DNA of 47,156 nt, taken from the NCBI GenBank assembly GCA_017656145.1, contig JACDOI010000016.1, positions 1 through 47,156 on the forward strand, read 5' to 3'. How positions within the stretch are numbered: the first letter of the stretch is position 1; each line of letters begins with the position of its first letter. Positions 9,423 through 17,625 of the stretch are shown piece by piece. The notes beneath the pieces were generated by a model. The model was not told the DNA's origin. It did not search any database and saw only the letters and a program-made list of their open reading frames with translations. Position numbers and translations under genes: made by a program. Origin of the DNA: Bacillota bacterium. GTDB taxonomy: Bacteria; Bacillota; Limnochordia; Limnochordales; ZCTH02-B6.

Positions 9423-10519
9423 CGGCTGACTCCCCTTCCGGCTTCGAAGCCGGAAGCGGCTTCGTTCCGGCCGGCAAGTCGCGGATACCCGACCACGTCC
9501 ACCCCCGGATCGCCTTCTTCGACGCGGCCTACAACCCATGCCTTCTGGCCGTGCAAGGCCAGGCACTCCAGAGCGGATTTCTCCTGGTCCCGGGGAACGA
9601 TGACCGCCATGCCCAATCCCAGGTTAAACGTGCGCAGCATCTCGTCCGGAGTTACATTGCCGGCCTCCCGGATGAGTTCAAATACGGCCGGGACCGGCCA
9701 CGCGCCCCACTCCAGGCGGGCCCTGGTACCCGGCGCCATAGCCCGGGGGAGATTTTCCGGAACCCCCCCGCCGGTGATGTTCGCGATTCCCCGCACCTCC
9801 AGCCGCCGGCAAAGCTCCAGCACCGGCCGGACGTAGATGGCAGTCGGCTCCAAGAGCTCATCGGCCAAAGTCCGCCCAAGCTTGGGGACAAACGCCCCAA
9901 GGTCCATCCGGGCCCGCTCCAGCAGCGCCCGTCGGGCCAGAGAATACCCGCTGCTGTGCAGGCCTGAAGAAGCCAGCCCGATGATGCAATCGCCCGGGCG
10001 CACCCGGCTTCCGTCAATCAACCGGTTTCGCGGCACTATCCCCACCGCAAATCCGGCAATATCGTACTCCCCGGCCGGGTAAAATCCGGGCATCTCCGCG
10101 GTCTCCCCGCCGAGCAGGGCGCACCCCGCCTGCCGGCATCCGTCCGCGACCCCCCGGACAATGGCTTCCACCTGCTCCGGATCCATTTTGCCGACCGCGA
10201 CGTAATCCAGAAAGAACAGCGGGCGGGCGCCGTGGCACAAAATGTCGTTGACGCAGTAGGCGACCGCGTCGATGCCGATGGTGTCGTGCCGCCCGGTCAT
10301 GAACGCTACTCGGAGCTTGGTGCCGACGCCGTCGCAGCCCGCGACCAGCACCGGCGCTTCAGCGCCGTCGCCCAAAGCATAAGCCCCGCCGAATCCGCCG
10401 ACGGACAGAAGCGCTTCCGGTCCCAGCGTCGCTTGGGCCAGAGCCTTGATCCGCTGGACGGCTCGGTAGCCCGCCTCGATGTCGACTCCGCTCGATTTGT
10501 ACGTCAGCCCTTCATCCAC
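9419..10519 (-). CDS. purM: Phosphoribosylformylglycinamidine cyclo-ligase (AIR synthetase)
   Basis: A 366-residue PurM. Motifs: YKSSGVDIEAGYRAV, GGFGGAYALGDG, LVAGCDGVGTKLRVAF, DTIGIDAVAYCVNDILCHGA, LLGGETAEMPGFY, GLASSGLHSSGYSLAR and NITGGGVPENLPR. It closes the imidazole ring of AIR using ATP. The GTG start at 10517-10519 lies inside the last 8 bases of purF, with GGAGGAG about 10 bases upstream within purF; an ATG at 10515 is out of frame. The 4-base overlap with purN continues the tightly packed operon. Confidence 0.96.
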   Translation of the reverse strand: MDEGLTYKSSGVDIEAGYRAVQRIKALAQATLGPEALLSVGGFGGAYALGDGAEAPVLVAGCDGVGTKLRVAFMTGRHDTIGIDAVAYCVNDILCHGARPLFFLDYVAVGKMDPEQVEAIVRGVADGCRQAGCALLGGETAEMPGFYPAGEYDIAGFAVGIVPRNRLIDGSRVRPGDCIIGLASSGLHSSGYSLARRALLERARMDLGAFVPKLGRTLADELLEPTAIYVRPVLELCRRLEVRGIANITGGGVPENLPRAMAPGTRARLEWGAWPVPAVFELIREAGNVTPDEMLRTFNLGLGMAVIVPRDQEKSALECLALHGQKAWVVGRVEEGDPGVDVVGYPRLAGRNEAASGFEAGRGVSR

Positions 10520-11912
10520 CGGCGCTCATCTCCTCCAGCGCTGCTTTCCGGCCCGGTTCGGTTTCCGGCACGGGTTCGGGATAGTCGCCGGTCATGCACG
10601 CCAGGCACATCCGCTGCCGGTCCACGCCGACCGCTTCGCACAGCCCCTCGATGCTCAAAAAGTACAACGAATCCGCGCCGATGTGGCGCCGGATTTGCTC
10701 GATGCTTTGCTGGGCCGCGATGAGCTCATCCCGGGAGGAGATGTCGATGCCGTAGTGGCATGGGTACACAAAGGGCGGTGCCGCCACGTACATGTGCACT
10801 TCCCGGGCACCTGCCTCCCGCACCAGCGCCACTGTGCGCCGGGATGTCGTCCCCCGCACGATGGAGTCGTCGAGCACCACGACCCGCTTTCCCGCCAGCA
10901 CCCGCCGGTTGGGATTGAGCTTGACCTTCACCGCCAGGTGACGCCCGGCGCTGTCTGGGCGGATGAAGGTGCGGCCGATGTAGCGGTTTTTGACCAACCC
11001 GATCTCAAACGGAATGCCCGCCTCCTCCGCGAACCCCATGGCCGCGGACGTCCCTGAGTCGGGCGCGGCGATGACCACATCGGCTTCCACCGGCTTTTCC
11101 CGGTAAAGCCTCCGCCCGATGGCCTTGCGCACCAGGTGGACGTTGCGGCCGCCCAGGTCCGAATCGGGCCGGGAGAAGTAGATGTACTCAAAGGCGCAAG
11201 GCGCGCGCCCGTCCCGGCCGCCCTCAAGCCGCCGCCGCCGGACACCCGCCTGGTCCACCGACAACAGTTCGCCCGGCTTGACCTCCTCCACCGCGTCCAC
11301 GCCCACGGCGGCCAGGGCGCAGCTCTCCGAGGCCACCGCGACCATTCCATCGGACATCCCCCAAAAAAGCGGCCGGATTCCGTACGGGTCCCGAAAGGCC
11401 AGCAGCCGATTTTTCGTCAGCAGGACCACCGCGTAACCGCCCCTGATGGCCTGCATCGTGCGCAAGGCCGCCTGCTCGTCGTCGTCACCGGAAAACCGGG
11501 CAAACAAGTTCAGGATGACCTCCGAATCGGTAGTCGTCTGAAACACCGATCCGAGCCGCTGAAGCTCCGCGCGCAAGGTTCGGGCGTTGGTCAGGTCGCC
11601 GTTGTGGGCGACCGCCACCGGGCCCCGGCTCGTGTGGGCCACAATGGGCTGGGCGTTGGCCAGTTCGGTAGAACCGGTGGTGGAATACCGGACGTGACCG
11701 ATGCCGAGGGGCCCTGCGAGGTCCGCGGGAGCACCGTGGGCGAACACTTCCGGCACCAGCCCCATTCCCCGGGACACGCGCAGCCGGTTGCCGTCGGACA
11801 CCGCCATTCCGCAGCTTTCCTCGCCCCGGTGCTGCAACTGGTACAATCCCAGATAGATTCGATCCGCGGCCCGCAAGCCGTTCGGACCAGCGATGCCGAT
11901 GACGCCGCACAC
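10512..11912 (-). CDS. purF: Amidophosphoribosyltransferase, Fe-S type without propeptide
   Basis: A 466-residue PurF, the first committed enzyme of purine synthesis. The start GTG is followed directly by TGC, so the catalytic Cys is residue 2 (MCGVIGIAG); the B. subtilis and vertebrate enzymes carry a short propeptide that this one lacks. Glutaminase: LQHRGEESCGMAV. PRPP site: VVLDDSIVRGTTSR. Cysteines at CAFEYIYFSRPDS, VYPCHYGID and MCLACMTGDYP match the four 4Fe-4S ligands of B. subtilis PurF, suggesting an oxygen-sensitive cluster. GGAGGAGG lies 9 bases upstream. It starts 4 bases after the purL stop. Confidence 0.96.
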   Translation of the reverse strand: MCGVIGIAGPNGLRAADRIYLGLYQLQHRGEESCGMAVSDGNRLRVSRGMGLVPEVFAHGAPADLAGPLGIGHVRYSTTGSTELANAQPIVAHTSRGPVAVAHNGDLTNARTLRAELQRLGSVFQTTTDSEVILNLFARFSGDDDEQAALRTMQAIRGGYAVVLLTKNRLLAFRDPYGIRPLFWGMSDGMVAVASESCALAAVGVDAVEEVKPGELLSVDQAGVRRRRLEGGRDGRAPCAFEYIYFSRPDSDLGGRNVHLVRKAIGRRLYREKPVEADVVIAAPDSGTSAAMGFAEEAGIPFEIGLVKNRYIGRTFIRPDSAGRHLAVKVKLNPNRRVLAGKRVVVLDDSIVRGTTSRRTVALVREAGAREVHMYVAAPPFVYPCHYGIDISSRDELIAAQQSIEQIRRHIGADSLYFLSIEGLCEAVGVDRQRMCLACMTGDYPEPVPETEPGRKAALEEMSAGG

Positions 11913-11916
11913 GAGG

Positions 11917-14145
11917 CTACGCCTCCTCCGGTCCGGTCATCAAAGATTCGATGGCGCCCCGCCACACCCGATTCAGCTCATCCACCGGCACGACCAAGGC
12001 CCATCGGCCGTTGACGTTCACCGCCAGTTCCCGGCCGCCGGTACGCCCGATGACGGCCGCGGGCACGCCGCGTTCTTGGGCCAGTTCCCGCACCGCCGGC
12101 CAGTCTTCCTCTCGTACCGACAGCACCACCCGGGACTGGGACTCGCCAAAGAGCAGCGCGTCCGCTCGCATCTCCCCGGACAGCTCAAGGCGGGCTCCGA
12201 CGCCGCCGGCCAGGCAGCATTCGGCCACCGTCACCGCCAGTCCCCCGTCGCTGACGTCGTGGGCCGAGCGGACAAGTCTTTTCCGGGCCGCATCCGCGCA
12301 CACTGCCTGCAATCGCCGTTCCAAGTCCAAGTCCAGGCTGGGCGGTGCGCCCCGAACCTGACCGTGCACCGCGGCCAAATACTCGCTGCCACCCAATTCT
12401 TCCCGGGTTTCGCCGAGCAACACGATCAAGTCGCCTTCGCCCTGGAAGCCCATCCCCACCGCATCGTCCAACCGCTCGAGCACCCCCACCATTCCGACGA
12501 CGGGCGTGGGCGGAATGGGCGTTCCCTCATGCTCGTTGTACAGGCTGACGTTTCCGCCGGTGACCGGAGTTCCCAAAGCCTCGCAGGCCCGGCTCATGCC
12601 CTCGACGGCTTCCCGCATCGTCCAAAACACGTCTGGCTTTTCAGGGCTGCCAAAATTGAGACAGTTGGTGACGGCCAGCGGGCGGGCCCCGGTGCATGCG
12701 ATGTTGCGGGCCGCCTCGGCGACCGCGATCATGCCGCCTGTGAACGGGTCAAGCCGCACGTAGCGGGAATTGCCGTCCATCGCCAGGGCCACCGCCCGTT
12801 CGGTGCCCGGTATGCGGACCACGGCCGCGTCGGCCCGGCCGGGCCCCATCACGGTGGCGCCGCCCACCTCGTAGTCGTACTGGGTGTAGACCCACGATTT
12901 GTCCGCCACCGTCGGGCTCCCGAGAAGTTTGAGGAGCACTTGCCCCAGGTCGCCCGGCTGCGGCAGCCGGTCCAAGTCCAACGCTTGCCGCTCCTTGAGA
13001 TCGGCCGGGGGTATCGCCGGCGGATCGTAGACCGGGGCCTCGTCGGTGAGCGCCCGGACTGGCACCTCGGCCGCTATCTCCCCTCGGTGGCGCACCCGGA
13101 GGACCGGTTCGCCGATGACGACGCCGATAGAGGCGCTGGCCAGCCCGTGGCGCCGGCAGATCTCGTGCACTTCGTCCTCATAGCCCTGCTGGACGATGAC
13201 CAGCATTCGCTCCTGGGACTCCGAGAGCATGATCTCGTACGCGTCCATTCCAGGCTCCCGCTGGGGAACCCGGTCCAGGTCGATCTCGATGCCGCACCCG
13301 CCCCGGGCTGCGGTTTCCGCGCACGATGAGGTCAATCCCGCGGCCCCCATGTCCTGGATGCCCACCACGTGCCCGTGATCCACAAGTTCCAGGCACGCCT
13401 CGATGAGTCGCTTCTCCGCAAACGGATCGCCGATCTGCACCGCCGGGCGGCGAGATTCGGACTTGCTGCCCAGCTCATCGGAGGCAAAGGTCGCCCCGTG
13501 GATGCCGTCCCGGCCTGTTGCCGAGCCGACGTAGACGACTGCGTTGCCCGGTCCCGCGGCCACGGCTCGGGTCAGCCGGCGCCGCGGCAACAAGCCGACG
13601 CACATGACGTTGACCAGCGGGTTGTGCCGGTAGCCCGCATCAAACTGGATCTCGCCGCCGACCGTTGGCACACCGACGCTGTTGCCGTAACCGCTGATCC
13701 CGGCCACCACGCCGCTCAGCAGATACCGGACCCGCTCCTCCCGCAACTCACCGAACCGGAGGGAATCGAGCAGCGCCACCGGCCGGGCGCCCATGGCCAA
13801 TACGTCCCGCAAGATGCCTCCGACGCCCGTGGCCGCCCCTTGATACGGCTCGACGGCCGACGGCCGGTTGTGGGATTCGCACCGGAACGCGACCAGTGTT
13901 TCCCCCGCGCCCACGTCGATGACGCCCGCGTTTTCGCCGGGGCCCACCACCACCGCGCCCCCTGAGGTCGGAAACCGCTTCAGCAGCCGGCGGGAGTGCT
14001 TGTACGCGCAATGCTCCGACCAAAGGACCGCGAACATACCCAGCTCCACCCGGTTGGGCGCGCGGCCAAGGAGCCGGCAAATCCGAGCGTATTCATCGTC
14101 GTTAAGCCCCATGCCCCGCCAGGACGCCTGCCCGTTGTCCATCAC
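11917..14145 (-). CDS. purL: FGAM synthase large subunit (small-type PurL)
   Basis: A 742-residue PurL of the short type that works with separate PurS and PurQ. Motifs: [51 protein letters not shown] and [13 protein letters not shown]. It makes FGAM from FGAR with ATP and ammonia delivered by PurQ. Either GTG at 14145 (overlapping the purQ stop as GTGA) or ATG at 14142 (TGATG) is the start; the GTG is used. The companion subunits lie immediately upstream: purQ and a PurS domain fused to PurC. Confidence 0.96.
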   Translation of the reverse strand: MMDNGQASWRGMGLNDDEYARICRLLGRAPNRVELGMFAVLWSEHCAYKHSRRLLKRFPTSGGAVVVGPGENAGVIDVGAGETLVAFRCESHNRPSAVEPYQGAATGVGGILRDVLAMGARPVALLDSLRFGELREERVRYLLSGVVAGISGYGNSVGVPTVGGEIQFDAGYRHNPLVNVMCVGLLPRRRLTRAVAAGPGNAVVYVGSATGRDGIHGATFASDELGSKSESRRPAVQIGDPFAEKRLIEACLELVDHGHVVGIQDMGAAGLTSSCAETAARGGCGIEIDLDRVPQREPGMDAYEIMLSESQERMLVIVQQGYEDEVHEICRRHGLASASIGVVIGEPVLRVRHRGEIAAEVPVRALTDEAPVYDPPAIPPADLKERQALDLDRLPQPGDLGQVLLKLLGSPTVADKSWVYTQYDYEVGGATVMGPGRADAAVVRIPGTERAVALAMDGNSRYVRLDPFTGGMIAVAEAARNIACTGARPLAVTNCLNFGSPEKPDVFWTMREAVEGMSRACEALGTPVTGGNVSLYNEHEGTPIPPTPVVGMVGVLERLDDAVGMGFQGEGDLIVLLGETREELGGSEYLAAVHGQVRGAPPSLDLDLERRLQAVCADAARKRLVRSAHDVSDGGLAVTVAECCLAGGVGARLELSGEMRADALLFGESQSRVVLSVREEDWPAVRELAQERGVPAAVIGRTGGRELAVNVNGRWALVVPVDELNRVWRGAIESLMTGPEEA

Positions 14146-14903
14146 GCCGTCGGCCTCCCGTCCACGGCCGTCGCCGGCTGCCGGGCGTCCCCGGTCACGG
14201 CTTTGGCCCGCGAAGACATTAGCCAGTCCCGCACCGACCGGAAAAGCTCCAAGCCGTCGGTGCTCGTCATGTACCGTTCAACGGCCCGTTCCGGATGAGG
14301 CATTAAACCCAGGACATTGCCCCGGCGGTTGCAGATGCCGGCAATGGACCGGACCGAGCCGTTGGGGTTGGCGCCCGAGGTCACGTTGCCCCGCTCGTCG
14401 CAATAGCGGAACACGATCCGGCCCTCGCGCTCAAGCTCTTCCAGCACCTCGACCGGAGCGAAATAGTTTCCCTGGCCGTGAGCGATGGGCAGCCGGATCA
14501 CCTGGCCCGGGCGGAAGCGACCGGTGAACGGCGTTCCCGCGTTTTCCACCCGCAGGTGAACCGGCCGGCACACAAACCGTTGCGCGGCGTTGGGCCGCAG
14601 TACACCGGGCAAAAGTCCCACCTCGCAAAGGATTTGAAAGCCGTTGCAGATGCCCAGCACCGGACCGCCTTCACCGGCGAATGCGGCCACCGCCTCCATG
14701 ACAGGAGCAAACCGGGCGATGGCGCCGGGTCTCAGGTAGTCGCCGTAGGAGAACCCGCCGGGCAAGATCACCATGTCGACGTCCCCGAGATCATTCGCGT
14801 CGTGCCGGACGCAAACCGCTTGTTCGCCCAGCCCGTCCACGACAGCCCGGTGCGCGTCCCGGTCGCAGTTCGACCCCGGAAAGACGACCACGGCGCACTT
14901 CAT
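14142..14903 (-). CDS. purQ: FGAM synthase glutaminase subunit PurQ
   Basis: A 253-residue class I amidotransferase. It begins [18 protein letters not shown], has the nucleophile in [11 protein letters not shown] and the His-Glu dyad in [12 protein letters not shown] near residue 225, and the [14 protein letters not shown] substrate region. It produces ammonia for PurL. The ATG overlaps the purC::purS stop by 4 bases (ATGA), and its own stop overlaps purL, so PurS domain, PurQ and PurL should be made together. The C-terminus runs about 25 residues past the usual end of PurQ, with no recognisable domain. Confidence 0.96.
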   Translation of the reverse strand: MKCAVVVFPGSNCDRDAHRAVVDGLGEQAVCVRHDANDLGDVDMVILPGGFSYGDYLRPGAIARFAPVMEAVAAFAGEGGPVLGICNGFQILCEVGLLPGVLRPNAAQRFVCRPVHLRVENAGTPFTGRFRPGQVIRLPIAHGQGNYFAPVEVLEELEREGRIVFRYCDERGNVTSGANPNGSVRSIAGICNRRGNVLGLMPHPERAVERYMTSTDGLELFRSVRDWLMSSRAKAVTGDARQPATAVDGRPTA

Positions 14904-15985
14904 GAACGCCCCTCCATGCGGGAGACGGATGAGATCTCAAACTCTTCAACGACGGGATTGGCCAAAAGGCGGCGGCACATTTCCTCCGTCCGTTGACGGG
15001 CAAAGGCCGGGTCCGCCAGTTTCAGGGCCAGTGCCATGGACTTGCCCACTCGAACGTCCTCCACTTCGCCGTAGCCCATGGCCCGCAGCCCTTCCCCAAC
15101 CGCCTTGCCCTGCGGATCAAGCATCCCCTCCTTGGGCATGATCCGCACCTCCACCGCCCAACGGGCGGGCAACCGGTCTTCTTCGCTGTCGCGGGCCGCC
15201 TTTTGAGCCTTGCCGCCCGCGTTTTCTGCCTGCTGCCCGCCAGCACCCGGACCGCCCGCATCGCTCCCGGCTTCCAGCCGGCTCAATATCGTCTCGTACC
15301 CTTCCAGCACTGGCCCGAGATCCCGGCGAAAGCGGTCTTTGTCGAGCCGCTCGCCGCTGGCCGCGTCCCACGCCCGCAACGTGTCCGGTGAAAGCTCGTC
15401 GGCCACCACGAGCTGCCCGCCGACCAGGCCGAACTCCAGTTTCAGATCGACAAGCTCTATCCCCGCGCGGGCGAACCGGGACAAGAGCGCTTGATTGGCG
15501 CGGCGGGCCAGCTCTTCCATCTCGTCGACCACCGAATCCGCGGCCAACCCCAAGACCCGGATGTGGTCCCGATTCAGAATCGGATCCCCTAAGTCATCCC
15601 GCTTGTAGTAGTGCTCGATCACCGGTTGCGGCAGCGGCCGCCCCTCGGGCAACCCCAGCCGGCGGCTGAGGCTGCCGGCCACCTGATTGCGCACGACGAT
15701 CTCCAGCGGAACGATCTCCGCCCTCCGGGCCAGGATGAGCCCGGGCCCCAGCTCCTGAACGAAGTGGGTCGGAACGCCGGAGCGCTCCAGCTCCAAAAAC
15801 AGCAGGGCGGAGATGCGGCTGTTCAACGTCCCTTTGCCGCGCACCTCCGCCCGCTTGCGCCCGTTGAACGCCGTCAGGTCGTCCCGAAACTGGACGATCA
15901 CCTGATCGGGCCTGCTCGTTGCGTATATGGACTTGGCCTTTCCCCGGCGGATCAGCTCGCCCCGCTCCGGCACCGGATCGGACAC
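14900..15985 (-). CDS. purC: SAICAR synthetase fused to FGAM synthase subunit PurS (PurC::PurS)
   Basis: About 361 residues holding two enzymes. Residues 1-240 are PurC: IRRGKAKSIYAT, DLTAFNGRKR, PLEIVVRNQVAGSL, VELVDLKLEFG-type and DELSPDTLRAWD. A flexible Gly/Ala/Gln-rich linker (about residues 240-270) leads to a complete PurS domain of about 80 residues: VEVRIMPKEGMLDPQGKAV, GYGEVEDVRVGKSMAL and NPVVEEFEI. In B. subtilis purC and purS are separate adjacent genes. No stop or frameshift separates the parts here. The GTG at 15983-15985 is the chosen start, 7 bases after GGAGGGG. An internal promoter with PurBox-like sites lies just upstream. Confidence 0.93.
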   Translation of the reverse strand: MSDPVPERGELIRRGKAKSIYATSRPDQVIVQFRDDLTAFNGRKRAEVRGKGTLNSRISALLFLELERSGVPTHFVQELGPGLILARRAEIVPLEIVVRNQVAGSLSRRLGLPEGRPLPQPVIEHYYKRDDLGDPILNRDHIRVLGLAADSVVDEMEELARRANQALLSRFARAGIELVDLKLEFGLVGGQLVVADELSPDTLRAWDAASGERLDKDRFRRDLGPVLEGYETILSRLEAGSDAGGPGAGGQQAENAGGKAQKAARDSEEDRLPARWAVEVRIMPKEGMLDPQGKAVGEGLRAMGYGEVEDVRVGKSMALALKLADPAFARQRTEEMCRRLLANPVVEEFEISSVSRMEGRS

Positions 15986-16011
15986 CGGACATCCCCTCCG
16001 CCCTTCCCGAG

Positions 16012-16024
16012 ATTGTTCGGTTAT
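16012..16024. promoter_or_regulatory. PurBox (PurR binding site), perfect match
   Basis: ATTGTTCGGTTAT on the plus strand, read on the minus strand as ATAACCGAACAAT, fits the B. subtilis PurBox consensus AWWWCCGAACWWT at all 13 positions. It lies just downstream of the predicted start of transcription of the purC::purS promoter. Confidence 0.6.
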
Positions 16025-16042
16025 TGCACAACTCACACCCCC

Positions 16043-16071
16043 ATGTTACCAGAGAAACGCGGCCTTATCAA
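16043..16071 (-). promoter_or_regulatory. Internal sigma-A promoter for purC::purS-purQLFMNHD
   Basis: On the minus strand -35 TTGATA (16066-16071), 17-base spacer and -10 TAACAT (16043-16048). It sits in the 118-base gap between purB and purC::purS and is bracketed by two PurBox-like sites, pointing to PurR repression. Confidence 0.65.
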
Positions 16072-16075
16072 CCAG

Positions 16076-16088
16076 TTTTCCGAACGAT
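16076..16088. promoter_or_regulatory. Second PurBox-like site (11 of 13)
   Basis: TTTTCCGAACGAT on the plus strand matches AWWWCCGAACWWT except at the first base and one W position. It lies immediately upstream of the -35 element. The orientation and 51-base separation from the other box differ from the 16-17 base spacing known in B. subtilis. Confidence 0.4.
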
Positions 16089-16103
16089 TAAAGACACAAG
16101 AAC

Positions 16104-17498
16104 TTATTCGTTCGAGATCAAGGCGGAAAGCCGTTGCTCCCAGCGGTCGCAAATGTCCAACGCCTTTTGTGCGGCTATACCCGCATACCGCTCCGGCCGG
16201 GCCAGGACATCCCTTTGTTCCGGCAAGAGGCGATCCAAATACGTTTTCAGAGCCGGATCCTCCCGCACCAGCTCGCCCAAGGGCCGGCGCACCCGCTCGG
16301 CTTCCAGGGTGAGCCGGCGAACCGCTTCGTGGGCATCGGGATGGCCGGCGCTGGCCAGCAGGATGTACAGCGGCTCCGCGATGATCATGTCCCGGGACAG
16401 GGCGAAATTGCGGGCCATGGCGTCCCGGTCCACCACAAGCCGTTCCGACTCCCGTTCAAGGCGGGCGGCGGCCAGGGCGAGCCCCGCGAGCACTTCCACA
16501 ATGAACCGGCTCGACGCGGAGTTGGTCAAGTCCCGCTGGTGCTCGGAGATCTGGTCCATGTAGACGGTGATCATCCGTGGCATAAACGTTTTCCAGAGGC
16601 TCTTGACGTGCTCGAAGTTCCATGGGTTGCGCTTGTGGGGCATGGTGGACGAACCGACCTGCAGCGGGTCGAAGGCTTCACCGGTTTCCCCGATCTCCGT
16701 CCTTTGCAGGTGGCGCATGTCGTCGGCGAAGTTGGCCAAGACGCCAAGACAGCTCACGGCCGCGTGGACAAAGTCGGTCGCGTATTCGGGCGGGACGATC
16801 TGGGTGGCGTGTCCTGCAGGCTCAAGCCCCAGGCGGGCCAACACCTCCCGTTCGAACGACTCAGGATCGGAAAAAAACAGCGCGGCCGCGTTGTAGGCGC
16901 CGACCGCTCCGGCCATCTTGCCCCGCAAGTTGGCGGCAGACAAAGACAGAACCTCCATCCGGCCTCCGAGCCGCTCCACGTACCCCGCCACCGCGAACCC
17001 GAACGTGATGGGCACCGCATGCTGCCCGTGGGTGCGGCCGATCTGGAGTGTGTTCGCCTCCCGGCGGGCGATCCGGATCCAAACCTCAAGCAGGCGGCCC
17101 AACCGGGGCAGCAGCACCCGCTGGGTAACCCGACGGTACTGGAGCGCCCGGGCGGTGTCCAGGATGTCCATCGACGTCGCGGTGAAATGGACGTATGGGC
17201 GGGCGTCCTCGGGCACCCGGTCCCGGATGGCGTTGACCAGCGCCCGCACGTTGTGGCGGGTAGTCCGCTCCCGCTCGTAGATTTCCGCGGGCGTCACGTC
17301 GCGAGCAGCCCGGCGGACCGCTTCCGCGGCTTCTGGACGGCAAAGCCCCCGGGCGGCCAGCGTTTCGGTGAGCGCGGCCTCCACCTCTAGCTGGCAGCGG
17401 ACGAACGCATCCTCCGACAAATGTTCCCGCAATTGCGCGGCCAGTTCGGGATCGCTGGCCCGGTAGCGATGATCGAGGGGACTGATGTTTTGAAACAT
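16104..17498 (-). CDS. purB: Adenylosuccinate lyase
   Basis: About 464 residues of the fumarase/aspartase superfamily. It begins MFQNISPLDHRYRASDPELA, has RTHGQHAVPITFG and the signature GSSTMPHKRNPWNFEHVKSL with the mobile catalytic loop. PurB cleaves SAICAR and adenylosuccinate to release fumarate. It is somewhat longer than B. subtilis PurB, and the residues after KRNP (WNFEH) differ from the common PurB pattern, so a divergent PurB subfamily is likely. The ATG at 17496-17498 follows GGAG by 5 bases. It is the first purine gene here; purE and purK, its usual upstream partners, are absent. Confidence 0.9.
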   Translation of the reverse strand: MFQNISPLDHRYRASDPELAAQLREHLSEDAFVRCQLEVEAALTETLAARGLCRPEAAEAVRRAARDVTPAEIYERERTTRHNVRALVNAIRDRVPEDARPYVHFTATSMDILDTARALQYRRVTQRVLLPRLGRLLEVWIRIARREANTLQIGRTHGQHAVPITFGFAVAGYVERLGGRMEVLSLSAANLRGKMAGAVGAYNAAALFFSDPESFEREVLARLGLEPAGHATQIVPPEYATDFVHAAVSCLGVLANFADDMRHLQRTEIGETGEAFDPLQVGSSTMPHKRNPWNFEHVKSLWKTFMPRMITVYMDQISEHQRDLTNSASSRFIVEVLAGLALAAARLERESERLVVDRDAMARNFALSRDMIIAEPLYILLASAGHPDAHEAVRRLTLEAERVRRPLGELVREDPALKTYLDRLLPEQRDVLARPERYAGIAAQKALDICDRWEQRLSALISNE

Positions 17499-17559
17499 GT
17501 CGCTCTCCACTCTGCGTACCTCCCTGGCCCCTGTGTTCCCGAAGGACAGCCGAATCCCT

Positions 17560-17588
17560 TTGCACACCCGGCACGCGGTGCATATTGT
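17560..17588 (+). promoter_or_regulatory. Promoter for the spore-coat amidoligase cluster
   Basis: TTGCAC (17560-17565), 17-base spacer, TATTGT (17583-17588) fits a sigma-A promoter. The same bases include CATATTGT (17581-17588), which partly resembles the mother-cell sigma-E -10 (CATACANT). Given the coat genes downstream, sigma-E or sigma-K use is plausible. Confidence 0.5.
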
Positions 17589-17625
17589 GTAGGAACGACC
17601 ACGCCGGACCGGGGAGGTACCCCCC

